The position numbers were made by a program, and so were the translations under genes. Below are positions 1 to 11,313 of a stretch of DNA of 64,000 nt, one piece after another. Every line of letters begins with the position of its first letter. The stretch's first letter is position 1. Source of the stretch: Lepisosteus oculatus (Eukaryota > Chordata > Actinopteri > Semionotiformes > Lepisosteidae); assembly GCF_040954835.1 (NCBI RefSeq), contig NC_090699.1, positions 14,129,817 to 14,193,816 of the forward strand, read 5' to 3'. The notes below the pieces were generated by a model. That model did not search any database. It saw nothing but the letters and a program-made list of their open reading frames with translations, and was not told the origin of the DNA.

Positions 1-233
1 CCACGGCCTCCTCCAGCTCCCCCTGTCTGGACGTGGCCAGTTTGGACTGGTCGTCTCCCACAATACGGTCCGTGCTTTGAGCACCCCGTTTCTGTGGGAC
101 AGCTCCTGTGAAACCGGGCTCCAGCACCCAGGTGCAGGTGCTGGGGTCCCCCTCCCCGCGTGTGCGCCGTCAGGAAACGCCCCTGGGCGAAAGCCCACCT
201 CGACCCTATCAAGTCGGAGCGCCCGCTCGGCGG
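1..233. other. GC-rich segment, unassigned
   Basis: GC-rich single-copy-looking DNA left of a LINE insertion. On the - strand a possible acceptor (ending ggtttcacag, near 110) opens into frames that run to the window edge, so the end of a neighbouring gene is possible. I recognise no protein in it and assign none. Confidence 0.3.
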
Positions 234-246
234 GACAGAACAGCGC

Positions 247-780
247 ATGCGGCGCTCTCTGGGTGTGAGCGGGAGCAGGAAGATCTGTGTGTCTTTTTGT
301 CGGGCTGAAAGGGAGCCCTCGCTGCATTTACAGTATGTGTTGGGTGCATGTCTGTGAGGGTGTTTTGGAAGGACTTTCAGAGTTTTGTTTGCAGGCAGTT
401 TAAGGTGCTTTTTAGATTTGAGGATTTTGATATTTTATTGTACCGTTTCATAGAAAATTTGGAAACAGGGGCATTTATTTATAGTAAATGTATTAAGTCA
501 TTCTGGGTAAATTTCACATTCATAAATCAAAGTGGCCTAATAATACTCCCCTTTTAGTACTTTTTAGGGTGGGGTTGAAACTTTTTTTTAATGAAAAATG
601 CTAACGTGAGGAAAACATTTGATTTTTTTATTAAATACAATTTGATCACATAATTTATTTCATTACCTCTGGCGGTTAATTATTTTTTTCTGTTTGTGTT
701 TTTTCTCTTGTACCCGTTTCTGATCCCCTGTTTGTATTTGTAAATTCTTGACACGTTTAATAAAACAGTTCTAAAAAAAA
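247..780 (+). mobile_element. 5'-truncated L1-type LINE tail with target-site duplication
   Basis: The first part translates, with one stop, to the end of a LINE ORF2, including pieces such as CEREQEDLCVFLSG and VFWKDFQSFVCRQFKV. It is followed by an AT-rich 3' UTR and ends in a short A run. The 13-mer gacagaacagcgc occurs at 234-246 and exactly again at 781-793, flanking the element as a perfect target-site duplication. This is a retrotransposed, inactive, 5'-truncated copy. The family assignment rests on protein resemblance only. Confidence 0.75.
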
Positions 781-793
781 GACAGAACAGCGC

Positions 794-1700
794 CTTGAAG
801 GCGCCCTCCTTCTTTCCGCACGGAAGTCGTCATCAATCGGCGTCGGTCTCGCCCCGAAGGCAAAAGGGGACGAGTTCCGTTCCGTATAACAACGTCATCG
901 CAGTGAGCCGACTCCGCTGCTGTCCATGTGAGTTGGGAATGTGATTTTGTGGTTCTCATCGGGCTCGGGATTTGGAGAGATTTATGTGTGCCGTAGTAAG
1001 GTATGTAGAGTATAAACTAGCACCAACATTTCGGTGTCCGCTCCGTAAAACGTCGGTTGAACTGGTGAGAAAAACGTGAAGTTGAAGAACTAACATGAAA
1101 GTTCATTTTAGTGAACTTTCTGATTCCGACTCCTTTCTGCATCGTGTGCTTTTAACACAGCGGCTCCTCCTGTTTATATGTGCCCCCCTACTGTAGTATT
1201 ACTTCACTACGCTCTACGCTAAGTTAAAATGAAAATCCAGGACATCATTCAGCTTTGTGAAAAGTTTATTTCAGTTTTTCAGTAGTTTATTTACACGCAT
1301 CTCGTGTCGTTCATCTAGAAGAGGTCCATTTGTGCGATACAAACATGACCAACACTGTCTCGCCCAAAGAGTTTTTCCTACCCGTTAGCAAATCAGGATA
1401 AAATGTTGATGTTTGCTACTTAATCAAACCTCTACACCCGTAACAAGTATCTTGTCAAGTGAAAAACACAGCGAGACCCAGTCTTGCCTTGGTCGTAATG
1501 TGTCGTGTGAAAACATGTCATCGGAGTTCAGTCGTGAAGTAAAACTGCACATCGGAACTCAAGAATAACCGAAGTATGATGATTGATCATCTTTATGAAA
1601 TTGTACACTACTGTAAGTGGAAATGCAGAACAAAAACTAAAAAGAGTTCAGATATAATCAGGAGTATATATGAGAAGGTGTACTCACATGTATATATGTC
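794..1700 (+). other. nop9 upstream region
   Basis: No coding region is evident. The stretch at about 810-930 is CpG-rich and contains CGGAAGT (ETS-like) and GTCATC elements, so it may hold the nop9 promoter or first non-coding exon. The start site cannot be fixed from sequence alone. From about 960 to 1700 the DNA is AT-richer and featureless to me. Confidence 0.3.
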
Positions 1701-1702
1701 CA

Positions 1703-2009
1703 AAATTAAAAACCCCAGGGTGTTTCTCGAAGAGAGTAGTGGTGTTACCCCAACATGCTGCCCAAATTTCCTCCTGGCCTTTACCAGTCATGGCCTCCTA
1801 ATAACCCCCCTCTCTGAACTGGCTTCATCACTCTGCTCTCCTCCCCACTGAGAGCTGGTGTGTGTGAGCAGACTGGAGCATCATCACACTGGTGGAGCTG
1901 CACACTGGTGGTGGAGGAGGGGATCCCCATTACCTGTAAAGAGCTTTGAGGGGAGTGTCCAGAAAAGCACTACAGAAGAGTAAGGAGTGATTATTATAAT
2001 AATAAAGAG
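1703..2009 (+). mobile_element. 5S-SINE body and tail (5'-truncated)
   Basis: This matches, in the opposite orientation, the body and tail of the longer SINE at 12033-12508. Shared words include ggcctttaccagtcatggcc, the ctctgctctcctccccactg block and the ggggatccccattacctgta block. It ends in a cardinal SINE tail of ATT/AAT repeats near 2000. The 5S-like head is absent. Confidence 0.65.
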
Positions 2010-2294
2010 GCAAGCTGCTGTGGTCTCTGACGGCTGGAGTGACAGGGTCTTTAGGGCAGACTGTGATGTTTAAAGAGCAGGTCAACGCTGACCAGCAGAC
2101 AGGGGATTATAATACAGTAATGACCGCAGGGGAACTCGCACACTCCATACCAGCTCAGAAACCCAGCCCAGTGGGTGACCAGTTCCTCTTGGTGGTTCTC
2201 CAGCAGGAAGAGGTCCTGAAGACTCGGGAGGCAGGAAGGCTGGGGGCCAGTCCGCCGGGATTGATCAGGTGATTGATCAGGCGCGCGGAGAGAC

Positions 2295-5200
2295 ATGGAG
2301 CCGGCCAGGGGCGCAGCGGCGGAGAAGGAGGGACAGAGCCAGAGGAGGAAGGACAGGAAAGGAGGGAAGGGGAAGATGAGGCCGGAGGGCAGAGGGGGAG
2401 ACGGAGGGAAGCCGGAGCGAAGATGGAAACGACTGGACGCCATGAGTGTGGGGTATTTCCGCAGAGTGAGCGCCAGACTGGAGGAGGAGTTCAGCACTGA
2501 GGAGGAGAGAGGTCAGTACATTAACACTGACTGGACACTCCAGTACATTAACACTGCACTGAGAGAGAGGGGTTCATACAGACACACTGACTGACTGGAC
2601 ACTCCAGTACATTAACACTGCACTGAGAGAGAGGGGTTCATACAGACACACTGACTGACTGGACACTCCAGTACATTAACACTGCACTGAGAGAGAGGGG
2701 TTCATACAGACACACTGACTGACTGGACACTCCAGTACATTAACACTGCACTGAGAGAGAGGGGTTCATACAGACACACTGACTGACTGGACACTCCAGT
2801 ACATTAACACTGCACTGAGAAATGTTATTGTTTGTTACAAAGCTCTCTATAACTTTCTTGTCCTCCTATTTCTCTTACCCATCCCTCTCACTCTTGTTCT
2901 CTCTTCCTTCTCCAGACATGTTTGTGGAGAATGTCCTGTCAGAGGTCAGAGGACAGGCCGTCTCTGTGGCCACTGATATCACCGGCAGCGTGGCTCTCCA
3001 GAAGCTCCTCCCCCTGGCTAGCCCCGCCCAGGTGGGCGGCGTCCTCACTGAGCTGGGCGGAGACTCGGGGGCACAGTTCAAGGCTGTGTCATGTGACCGC
3101 TGTGGAGCACATATCGTAGAGACCGCTCTGCGGCAGACACACAGACTGCGAGGTGAGAGGCTGGACGCTGGGAGAGACAGAGACAGATAACCATACAGTT
3201 CAGTACTGACAGAAACAGACAGACTGAGAGTCGCACAGACACGAGAATCAGAATGAGTATTCATAGGTCTGCTCGTGGACAGAGTGACAGGTTAGCGCCA
3301 CATGAAGCACACAATTAATACATAACGCTAAAAATGGTTGTATGTTTCTGCTGACCTGTGGTTTCTCCATGGACAGTGGAGGATCCAGAAGCTACCACAG
3401 AGAACAGGAGTGAGGCAGACGGGCAGGCAGACGGCGAGGAGGATCATGGGATGCTGGAGAAGCAAGTGCTGGCACTGAGTTGCGCAGTGGTGGACAACCT
3501 GCTGGAGTTCGCCCAGGACGCGCACGGCACCTTTGTTGTCCGGAGGCTGGCCGAGACGCTGGGGGGCAGGCTGACGCAGGGCCGACCGGACCGACAGACA
3601 GGTGAGGGGTCAGAGGTCACACTGTGAGCTGAGCCAGTTCGGCTGTTTGTGCGTGACGCTTTGATGCTGCTCAAATATACATGGAGCTTGTCTGCTGCAG
3701 TTGAAGCATTTCTTTCCTTGGGGTATTAGCATAGTCACACATGTCAAATGTACTGCCTGCATTAACTTGACGATGGTCTCTAGCTAAACTCTTGGAGCCT
3801 GAGGACGCTGCTCTCAGGACGACAGTCAGCCGGGTCTCTGATGGTGTTCTCTGGAAACCTACAGGTCGGAAACCTAGAGATTTCAGCACCCAGGTCATCG
3901 ACTTCCAAGTCCCACCGTCATTTGAAGAGGCTCTTGACAGGTTGTCAGACTGCCTGCTGGACAATATCAATGGTGAGGCTGACCACACTCTCTCTCAGTG
4001 CAGTATTATTGTACTGTGGTGTTCTGTCAGTCAGTGTGTCTGTATGAACCCCTCTCTCTCAGTGCAGTGTTAATGTACTGGAGTGTCCAGTCAGTCAGTG
4101 TGTCTGTATGAACCCCTCTCTCTCAGTGCAGTGTTAATGGACTGGAGTGTCCAGTCAGTCAGTGTGTCTGTATGAACCCCTCTCTCTCAGTGCAGTGTTA
4201 ATGGACTGGAGTGTCCAGTCAGTCAGTGTGTCTGTATGAACCCCTCTCTCTCAGTACAGTGTTAATGTACTGGAGTGTCCAGTCAGTCAGTGTGTCTGTA
4301 TGAACCCCTCTCTCTCAGTGCAGTGTTAATGGACTGGAGTGTCCAGTCAGTCAGTGTGTCTGTATGAACCCCTCTCTCTCAGTGCAGTGTTAATGGACTG
4401 GAGTGTCCAGTCAGTCAGTGTGTCTGTATGAACCCCTCTCTCTCAGTGCAGTGTTAATGTACTGGAGTGTCCAGTCAGTCAGTGTGTCTGTATGAACCCC
4501 TCTCTCTCAGTGCAGTGTTAATGTACTGGAGTGTCCAGTCAGTCAGTGTGTCTGTATGAACCCCTCTCTTTGTCTTGTAGTGTTTGTCACTCACTCTCTG
4601 GCCTGTCCGGTGCTCCAGACAGTTCTCACTGTCTCTCAGAAGAAGAGGCCAGAGCTCTGCCAGCGCCTCACAGAGGGCATCATGGGATACTTGGCGTCTC
4701 TCAGCGCTGCCCCTGGGACGAGGTGTGTTCTCCATCTCTCTCCTCCGGAACCGCATCAGTTGGGATGATTATGTCCAGTTCCCATAGTCGAACTGGACAG
4801 ATTGTGTGCCCATATACAGATGTGTCCGGGTCAACACCAGGAAAAATATCTGGATGTTGGATTGAGTGATGTTCTTCATTATGCACTTGTTTGAGCACAG
4901 CAATGGAAGGCCAGTCTTTGTCAGGAATGCTGGGAGAAACCGTGAGGTCCTGATTAAACCCAGGACTGTGTGGACATAGTGAGAACGTAACAGAGTGCTT
5001 ACTGACGCCGAACAAGGGGCAGGCTGTGGCACCGCTGGTGAGAGACGGCACAGCGCCCCCTGCTGGTTGATGCAGCTGGCAGCTCAGAGCAGTACGTCAC
5101 AGCAGCTGTGTTTCTTTTTGTTCATGCATTACATATAGCTATATATATAGATCGATATATCCAGATGAGTTAACATAGCGATATAGAAAGCTGTGCATCG

Positions 5201-8200
5201 TCACACTGGTTTGTGATGTAGCAGCTGAATTGTTCATGAGATTTGTGATGACTTCAGTCAACACTCATGCGCTGATAATTGTCTGATTGACTCTTTCCCA
5301 GCCCCCTCCTGGTCTTCCTGAAGGACCAGACCTCCAGTCGCCTCCTTGAAATGCTCATAGCCGCGTGTGGCAAGCTCTTGCTCCGCGACCTCTACAGAAA
5401 CCACTTCCGGGGTCATTTGGTCTCCCTGGCACTTCACCCAATCGCCAACTTCCCTGTGCAGAGACTGACAGCTGCTGCCGCCAAACACAAGCTGGTATAA
5501 CAGTTTTGTCAGTCAGTGTGTCTGTATGAACCCCTCTCTCTCAGTGCAGTGTTAATGTACTGGAGTGTCCAGTCAGTCAGTGTGTCTGTATGAACCCCTC
5601 TCTCTCAGTGCAGTGTTAATGTACTGGAGTGTCCAGTCAGTGTGTCTGTATGAACCCCTCTCTCTCAGTGCAGTGTTAATGTACTGGAGTGTCCAGTCAG
5701 TGTGTCTGTATGAACCCCTCTCTCTCAGTGCAGTGTTAATGTACTGGAGTGTCCAGTCAGTCAGTGTGTCTGTATGAACCCCTCTCTCTCAGTGCAGTGT
5801 TAATGTACTGGAGTGTCCAGTCAGTCAGTGTGTCTGTATGAACCCCTCTCTCTCAGTGCAGTGTTAATGTACTGGAGTGTCCAGTCAGTGTGTCTGTATT
5901 AACCCCTCTCTTTCTCTCTCTCAGTTCCTGAAGATCTTTGATGAGCTCTCTGAGGGTCTAGAAGCTATCCTGGCGACCGGTCACATGGGTGTGATTGTCC
6001 AGTTAGCAGAGAGCTGCTCTCAGCAGGAGGAGAGACAAGCTCAGTGTACTCAGGCACTCCTGGAGGTAGGTCAGACCCCGACCAGACAGCGAGATGTAGT
6101 ATAATTTATCTTCAGTAGTCACGCTTTCCATTACAATGTGGATGGGACAGTCAAGTAAACTCTGAATTGATAGTAAATCTGAAAAGTCACGATCAGATTT
6201 TGGGCTTTGAACGGCTCGAGCCCCAGTGTCCCAAAGCCAGAGGTTCGAACCCAAGTCAGGCCATGAGCCGACGGCACTGAGCAGTGCCTTGGGGCAGCAC
6301 ACGATCAGACGAGCGCTGTTGGGACTGGGCTGTGGTTCACTAGCTTGAGGGGTTGTGGTGATGTCATCACGAGAAGTGTCTCTTCTCCAGCGGCACTAAA
6401 GCGGTGATGTCATCGGGAGACGCAGGGTTGTGGTGATGTCATCAGGAGACACGAGGTTGTGGTGATGTCATTGGGAGGAGCACCTCTTCTCCAGCGGCAC
6501 TAAAGCGGTGATGTCATCGGGAGACGCGGGGTTGTGGTGATGTCGTTGGGAGAAGCATCTCTTCTCCGGTGGCACTAACAGGCCGCTCATCCGCGACAGG
6601 GACTGGAACTAGAGCGGTCACTCGTGTAGACTTTGACCTCTGACCTCTTCATCAGGTCGCCAGTGGGAGGGGCTACGGCGGGTGGGCTCGTCTGTGGCTC
6701 TGAGGGGCCACAGTGTGATTTAGCCCAACCCTGGCCAGATAAACCCACTTTCTTTACACCTGTGACGCAGAACGATCACCGAGGGTGACGCGCTGCTATG
6801 TCTGGGCGTGAAATCGAAACAGTGCACTCTGGGTAGTCCGTTATCCCGGCCTCCCGCTCCGGGATTTGTGTGCAGCCGGCTCTTTAATCGGACTCTTACT
6901 CCAGGGCATCCTGCGCCACGCCACCCCAGTGTCTGCCGGGAGCAGCCCTCTTGACCACGGATCTGAGCCCCGCCTTTAATGAGTGACTTACTACCAGACA
7001 CCTCTGTAAGGGTTTGGCTGTGGTATTACTGTCAAACTGTTCTCTTTAGAAGAGAACAGCCTTTCCGGTCTCAAGGGAAACAGTTTGAAAAGGCGAATTC
7101 ATGGAATTGTTTACATTGAGAGTTCAATTGAGCACCGGAGAGCCCCTCCGGACTGAACCCCAGCGGATACTGGGGTCACCGGGTGGAGAGCCCCTCCAGA
7201 CTGAACCCCAGCGGATACTGGGGTCACGGGGTGGAGAGCCCCTCCAGACTGAACCCCAGCGGATACTGGGGTCACGGGGTGGAGAGCCCCTCCAGACTGA
7301 ACCCCAGCGGATACTGGGGTCACCGGGTGGAGAGCCCCTCCAGACTGAACCCCAGCGGATACTGGGGTCACCGGGTGGAGAGCCCCTCCAGACTGAACCC
7401 CAGCGGATACTGGGGTCACCGGGTCATGGACTGGAAAATCCCTAGGGAATTCTCTTTCTTCTCTGATGAAGAGGCCGGTTGCATCAAAGACCTGCCCTGC
7501 AATGGGCTGGAGTCTGCGCTGGTGGTCGAGCCCTGCAGCACGCAGCTCCTGACTGACTGCGGTTACACTGTCGTCTCCCCCCCCACCCCAGGCTTTTCAC
7601 TGCTGGGACCCCCCCTCGAGACGAACTTCCTGTGCACCCCTCCTCCTCTCCTTGCTGGCTTATGAAGTGTACTACCACACTGACAGCCCAGGGGGCGACA
7701 CTGAGACATCCCAGGTACAATTTCTCTCACTATCTGTTGAGTCAGTGTGTCTCTCTCTCTCTCTCTCTCTCAGTGCAGTGTTAATGTACTGGAGTGTCCA
7801 GTCAGTCAGTGTGTCTGTATGAACCCCTCTCTCTCAGTGCAGTGTTAATGTACTGGAGTGTCCAGTCAGTCAGTGTGTCTGTATGAACCCCTCTCTCTCA
7901 GTGCAGTGTTAATGTACTGGAGTGTCCAGTCAGTCAGTGTGTCTGTATGAACCCCTCTCTCTCAGTGCAGTGTTAATGTACTGGAGTGTCCAGTCAGTCA
8001 GTGTGTCTGTATGAACCCCTCTCTCAGTGCAGTGTTAATGTACTGGAGTGTCCAGTCAGTGTGTCTGTATGAACCCCTCTCTCTCAGTGCAGTGTTAATG
8101 TACTGGAGTGTCCAGTCAGTCAGTGTGTCTGTATGAACCCCTCTCTCTCAGTGCAGTGTTAATGTACTGGAGTGTCCAGTCAGTCAGTGTGTCTGTATTA

Positions 8201-9797
8201 ACCCTTCTCCATTTCCCTCTCTCTCTCCACAGCGCCCCCTGTCTGAGATCTGCTATCACGGCTCTCTCCTCGTACAGTCGCTGCTCAGGTTCTCCGATTG
8301 CTCCGTTGTCAAGACCAGTCTGAATTCCCTCCCCGCGAGTGACCTCCTGACCCTGGCCACTGACCCCTCGGGGAGCCACGTGCTGGAGGCCCACCTCAGG
8401 TCCCTGAACAAGGGGAAGAACAAATTCCTGAAGAAGCTGCAGGTCAGTGGCGGGTCGTGTTCGGACGGAGAGGCAGGCTGCTGCTGGTCCAGCAGGTGGC
8501 GCTCCTCCCCCCGTCTCTGAACTTGCGGTGCGGTACCTCAGAGTGAACACAAGGGGCGCTGTGCTGCAGGGGGTATTAATCTGGGGTCCTGGTCAAGAGT
8601 GAGGATTAAATGTCTCATAAGAGTAGGGATTTAGTGTTCAGTCTGGTCATTCTCAGACATGACACACCCGTGTGGTGAATGTTTCTAAAGAAATGACTTT
8701 TCTTATTTGTTTGGAGAATCGGTCCCTCCCTGTTTGAAACTGCCAGTTGTTAGTTAGGTTTGCTCTGTGCTATAGCCCCCAGTGCCGCAGGGGAGAGAGT
8801 GTTGAGCTGCGCACTCTGGTCCCTCACACACCCTCCTGCAAGATCTGCTTGTCCTGATTGGAGGAGCGTGGTGTCTCTCACTGCCAAAGTGAGCCCTGAT
8901 TGGAGGAGCAGTGTGGTTCACTGCCAGAGTGAGCCCTGATTGGAGGAGCAGGGTGTCTCTCACTGCCAGAGTGAGCCCTGATTGGAGGAGCAGGGTGTCT
9001 CTCACTGCCAGAGTGAGCCCTGATTGGAGGAGCAGGGTGTCTCTCACTGCCAGAGTGAGCCCTGATTGGAGGAGCAGGGTGTCTCTCACTGCCAGAGTGA
9101 ACCCTGATTGGAGGAGCAGGGTGTCTCTCACTGGTAGCAGTACAGGATTCCTACTGCCCTGGGCAGATACAGGGCAGCTGTACTGTAGAACAAAAAGCCA
9201 AGGAAGGCTTTCAAACCCACAGAATCCCTGGAGCACCTGACCAGTTCTTCCACTCAACCCCAGTGGGCTAGTGCCGAATCTGTCTCCCTCTGTCCACAGT
9301 CTGTGTCATACCCTCTGTGTTCCTCTGTCACAGGGTCACTTGGTCAAGATTGCGTGTTCAAAGCATGGCAGCCGTTTTCTGGAGAGTGTGTGGAATAACA
9401 GCCAGCTCAAACACAAGAGGGAGATTGCACAGGAGCTGGGTGAGTCTCTCTGCAGTGTTAATGTACTGTAGTGTCCAGTCAGTGTGTCTGTATGAACCCC
9501 TCTCTCTCAGTGCAGTGTTAATGTACTGGAGTGTCCAGTCAGTCAGTGTGTCTGTATGAACCCCTCTCTCTCAGTGCAGTGTTAATGTACTGGAGTGTCC
9601 AGTCAGTGTGTCTGTATTAACTCCTCTCTCTATCAGTTCCCAGTGAGGCAGTGCTCCGAGCTGATCAGTTTGGGCGTCATGTCTGTCGAAACTTTGCTCT
9701 GCCTCACTTCCTGAAGAGGCGGAGCCAGTGGGAGGAGCTCCAGGGTGCCCAGTCGAAGAAGAGGAAGATGTTCAGTGATATTCTGGAGGGAGTGTGA
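2295..9797 (+). CDS. nop9: NOP9-like nucleolar Pumilio-repeat protein, 11 coding exons
   Basis: Coding exons: 2295-2511, 2916-3152, 3377-3601, 3865-3972, 4581-4722, 5302-5494, 5925-6065, 7592-7714, 8233-8442, 9334-9439, 9637-9797. They keep one frame and give 620 aa, against about 636 in human. The N-terminus is short, basic and Lys/Arg/Gly-rich, followed by Pumilio-type helical repeats. Diagnostic pieces are LEFAQDAHGTFVVRRLAE, LALHPIANFPVQRL, AFHCW...SCAPLLLSLLAYEVYY, ATDPSGSHVLEAHL and ACSKHGSRFLESVW. It ends with a basic KKRKMFSDILEGV tail. NOP9 family proteins bind pre-rRNA in the nucleolus and act in 18S/small-subunit maturation. The start has a good Kozak context (gacATGG). Exon 8 is only 123 bp behind a C-rich acceptor. 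The exon 4 start is the least certain boundary, chosen to keep phase. Introns 1, 4, 6, 8 and 10 carry the 60/64-bp satellite. Confidence 0.93.
2517..2819 (-). repeat. 60/64-bp satellite array 1 (nop9 intron 1, antisense)
   Basis: About five units, starting directly after the exon 1 donor (gagagaGGTCAGT) at 2511. This is the only one of the 14 arrays whose unit reads antisense to its host gene. Confidence 0.9.
3985..4567 (+). repeat. 60/64-bp satellite array 2 (nop9 intron 4)
   Basis: About nine units, sense to nop9. It fills the intron from just after the donor at 3972 to the polypyrimidine tract of the exon 5 acceptor at 4580. Some units read taatggactgg rather than taatgtactgg, so unit variants are shuffled. 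Confidence 0.95.
5052..5066 (-). promoter_or_regulatory. CTCF-consensus motif in nop9 intron 5
   Basis: The - strand reads CCAGCAGGGGGCGCT, a full match to the vertebrate CTCF core consensus CCASYAGRKGGCRSY. Occupancy cannot be told from sequence. Confidence 0.45.
5508..5922 (+). repeat. 60/64-bp satellite array 3 (nop9 intron 6)
   Basis: About seven units, sense to nop9. It starts within about 12 bases of the exon 6 donor and ends in the acceptor of exon 7: the last unit's pyrimidine tract is the real acceptor tract, extended to tttctctctctcag. Confidence 0.95.
6340..6560 (+). repeat. Imperfect tandem repeat with gatgtcatc words
   Basis: Intron 7 of nop9. Words such as ggttgtggtgatgtcatc and cttctccagcggcactaa recur two to five times at irregular spacing. 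The rest of the intron (6066-7130) shows nothing else I can name. Confidence 0.5.
7131..7425 (+). repeat. 48-bp minisatellite, six copies
   Basis: Units beginning gagagcccctcc and containing ccccagcggatactggggtc repeat six times in nop9 intron 7. The ccccag...ctgggg arms within each unit could form a short hairpin. The unit length is a multiple of three, which explains the long open frames across it. Confidence 0.9.
7735..8213 (+). repeat. 60/64-bp satellite array 4 (nop9 intron 8)
   Basis: About eight units, sense to nop9, beginning about 20 bases after the exon 8 donor (7714) and ending about 20 bases before the exon 9 acceptor (8232). The first unit has an expanded CT tract. Confidence 0.95.
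8489..8503 (+). promoter_or_regulatory. CTCF-consensus motif in nop9 intron 9
   Basis: The + strand reads CCAGCAGGTGGCGCT, matching every position of CCASYAGRKGGCRSY. It lies 47 bases past the exon 9 donor. Confidence 0.4.
8862..9131 (+). repeat. 40/42-bp minisatellite
   Basis: About six and a half units containing gtgtctctcactgccagagt and ccctgattggaggagca in nop9 intron 9. The first units are 40 bp and the later ones 42 bp. Confidence 0.9.
9445..9634 (+). repeat. 60/64-bp satellite array 5 (nop9 intron 10)
   Basis: Three units, sense to nop9, that make up essentially the whole 197-bp intron. The donor GTGAGT runs straight into ctctctgcagtgttaatg of the unit, and the last unit's pyrimidine tract serves as the exon 11 acceptor. 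Confidence 0.95.
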
Positions 9798-9957
9798 GAG
9801 AGAAGAGGAGGAGGAGAGAAGAGAGTGATATTGTGTCCAAACGTCCTTATCTCCACCAATTGTCAGGGTCTAATCAATCTGAGCGATTTGTATTCTTCTC
9901 TAAAACATTTTTGTATGCATCTCTAAAACACTTTATGTACACAAAGTAAAGACCATT

Positions 9958-9963
9958 ATTAAA
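9958..9963 (+). other. Candidate nop9 poly(A) signal
   Basis: ATTAAA, about 160 bases after the nop9 stop codon, in AT-rich DNA following an otherwise unremarkable 3' UTR. Confidence 0.45.
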
Positions 9964-10225
9964 TGGTATAAATGTTGAGCCCTTGATATTTTTTTCAGAG
10001 ATGGTAAATGATTGTCATGTCTTTGAAGAGCAGCTCTTGTTTTGGAGATGTCTGTGGTCTCTTTTTTTCTAAATGAAACTGTACTCCTGCGGGCGTGGCA
10101 ATGAACCACAGACGAGCAGCACCGTCTTGTCCTGCACTGTATCATTTAGCAAGATGTCCGATTAGCCTGTGCACAGGAGTGACTCTGTCATTAGCCCTGG
10201 ATATACAGTGTACTGAACCCTGGAA

Positions 10226-10420
10226 GACTGTCCAGTCCTGGTCCTGGAGGGGGTCAGTCTGTGTCTGCAGCAGGGCTGTCCAGTCCTGGTCCTGGAGGGG
10301 TCAGTGAGTGTGTCTGCAGCAGGGCTGTCCAGTCCTGGTCCTGGAGGGGTCACTCAGTGTGTCTGCAGCGGGGCTGTCCAGTCCTGGTCTTGGAGGGGTC
10401 AGTATGTCTGCAGCAGGGTT
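10226..10420 (+). repeat. About 47-bp minisatellite, four copies
   Basis: Tandem units with gtccagtcctggtcctgga and gtctgcagcagggct in the intergenic stretch between the converging nop9 and emc9 genes. From 10430 to 10900 I see only GC-rich non-coding DNA. Confidence 0.85.
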
Positions 10421-10907
10421 GTCATCATCTGCTCCTGGAGCGTGTCTATGGGGACTGTCCAACCCTGTTCCTGGAGGTGGGGGGTCACAGTGTCTGGTGC
10501 AGGTGTCCCTCGTCCCACTGTATCTAGTCCCAACACCCTGAATCGCCTCCTTACTGGAGTTACTGGACAAGGGACACAACTCCTTTGCTTTAGAGAGAAA
10601 ACCCCCTCCAGGAAAGGGACTGGACGGCCCCTGGCCCCACCCTCCCTCTCTCGCTCTGGGGCTGGCGCACTGACCGCTGAGTTGGGGTCCCTGCACCCTT
10701 GCGCCCCCAGCCTGCAGGGGGGTGTGTGGGGCAGCGTGCGTGCTCAGGGAGACAGGAACAGGATTTAAACCCCCTCTTCCGGCACCGTGGGAAGCGACTG
10801 TAAGACTCGGAGAACCGGATGACGTGACGCGGGCCGGTCCGATTAATCCTCTCCTCCACACTCCGCTTGTCCTCCAGCAGCTCAGCCCAGGTGTTGAGTC
10901 GCTTTGC

Positions 10908-10913
10908 TTTATT
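10908..10913 (-). other. Candidate emc9 poly(A) signal
   Basis: AATAAA on the - strand (tttatt on +), about 400 bases beyond the emc9 stop codon. Confidence 0.5.
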
Positions 10914-11313
10914 ATCGTCTTGAAACAGGACATTCACAAAGCATCTCTACAGCCCACACCCCACTTTCCCAACACCTCCCCCACTGTGCCCTGACCTCCT
11001 CCCTCCTGGCACAAGAGAACTCTGCCCCACCCCCAGACACAGATTCTCCCCCTGCTCGCCCACAGCCCGGAGGAGACCCTCCCCCCCAGTCTCTCTCTGT
11101 TTGGGGGCGTTAACTGGCGGAGGAGGCCGAACAGCAGGCTGTAGCCCCGCTTGCGAGGGGCATGCAGAGCGCAGAACTCGGGCCGTGAACTCTGACCCCT
11201 GCCCCGCCCTGCAGAGAGAACCCACTGGCCTCTCTGGGGGGGGGAGAGGAGGGAACCCGCTGCTTCTGCGCCCCAGCATGCCGCTTGATCGCCCCCCGGA
11301 CTCCCGCCCCCGC

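Noticed and set aside
7183-7665. 160-codon open frame on + in nop9 intron 7
   Set aside because: It is mostly the 48-bp minisatellite. Only 7592-7714, in another frame, is a real nop9 exon.
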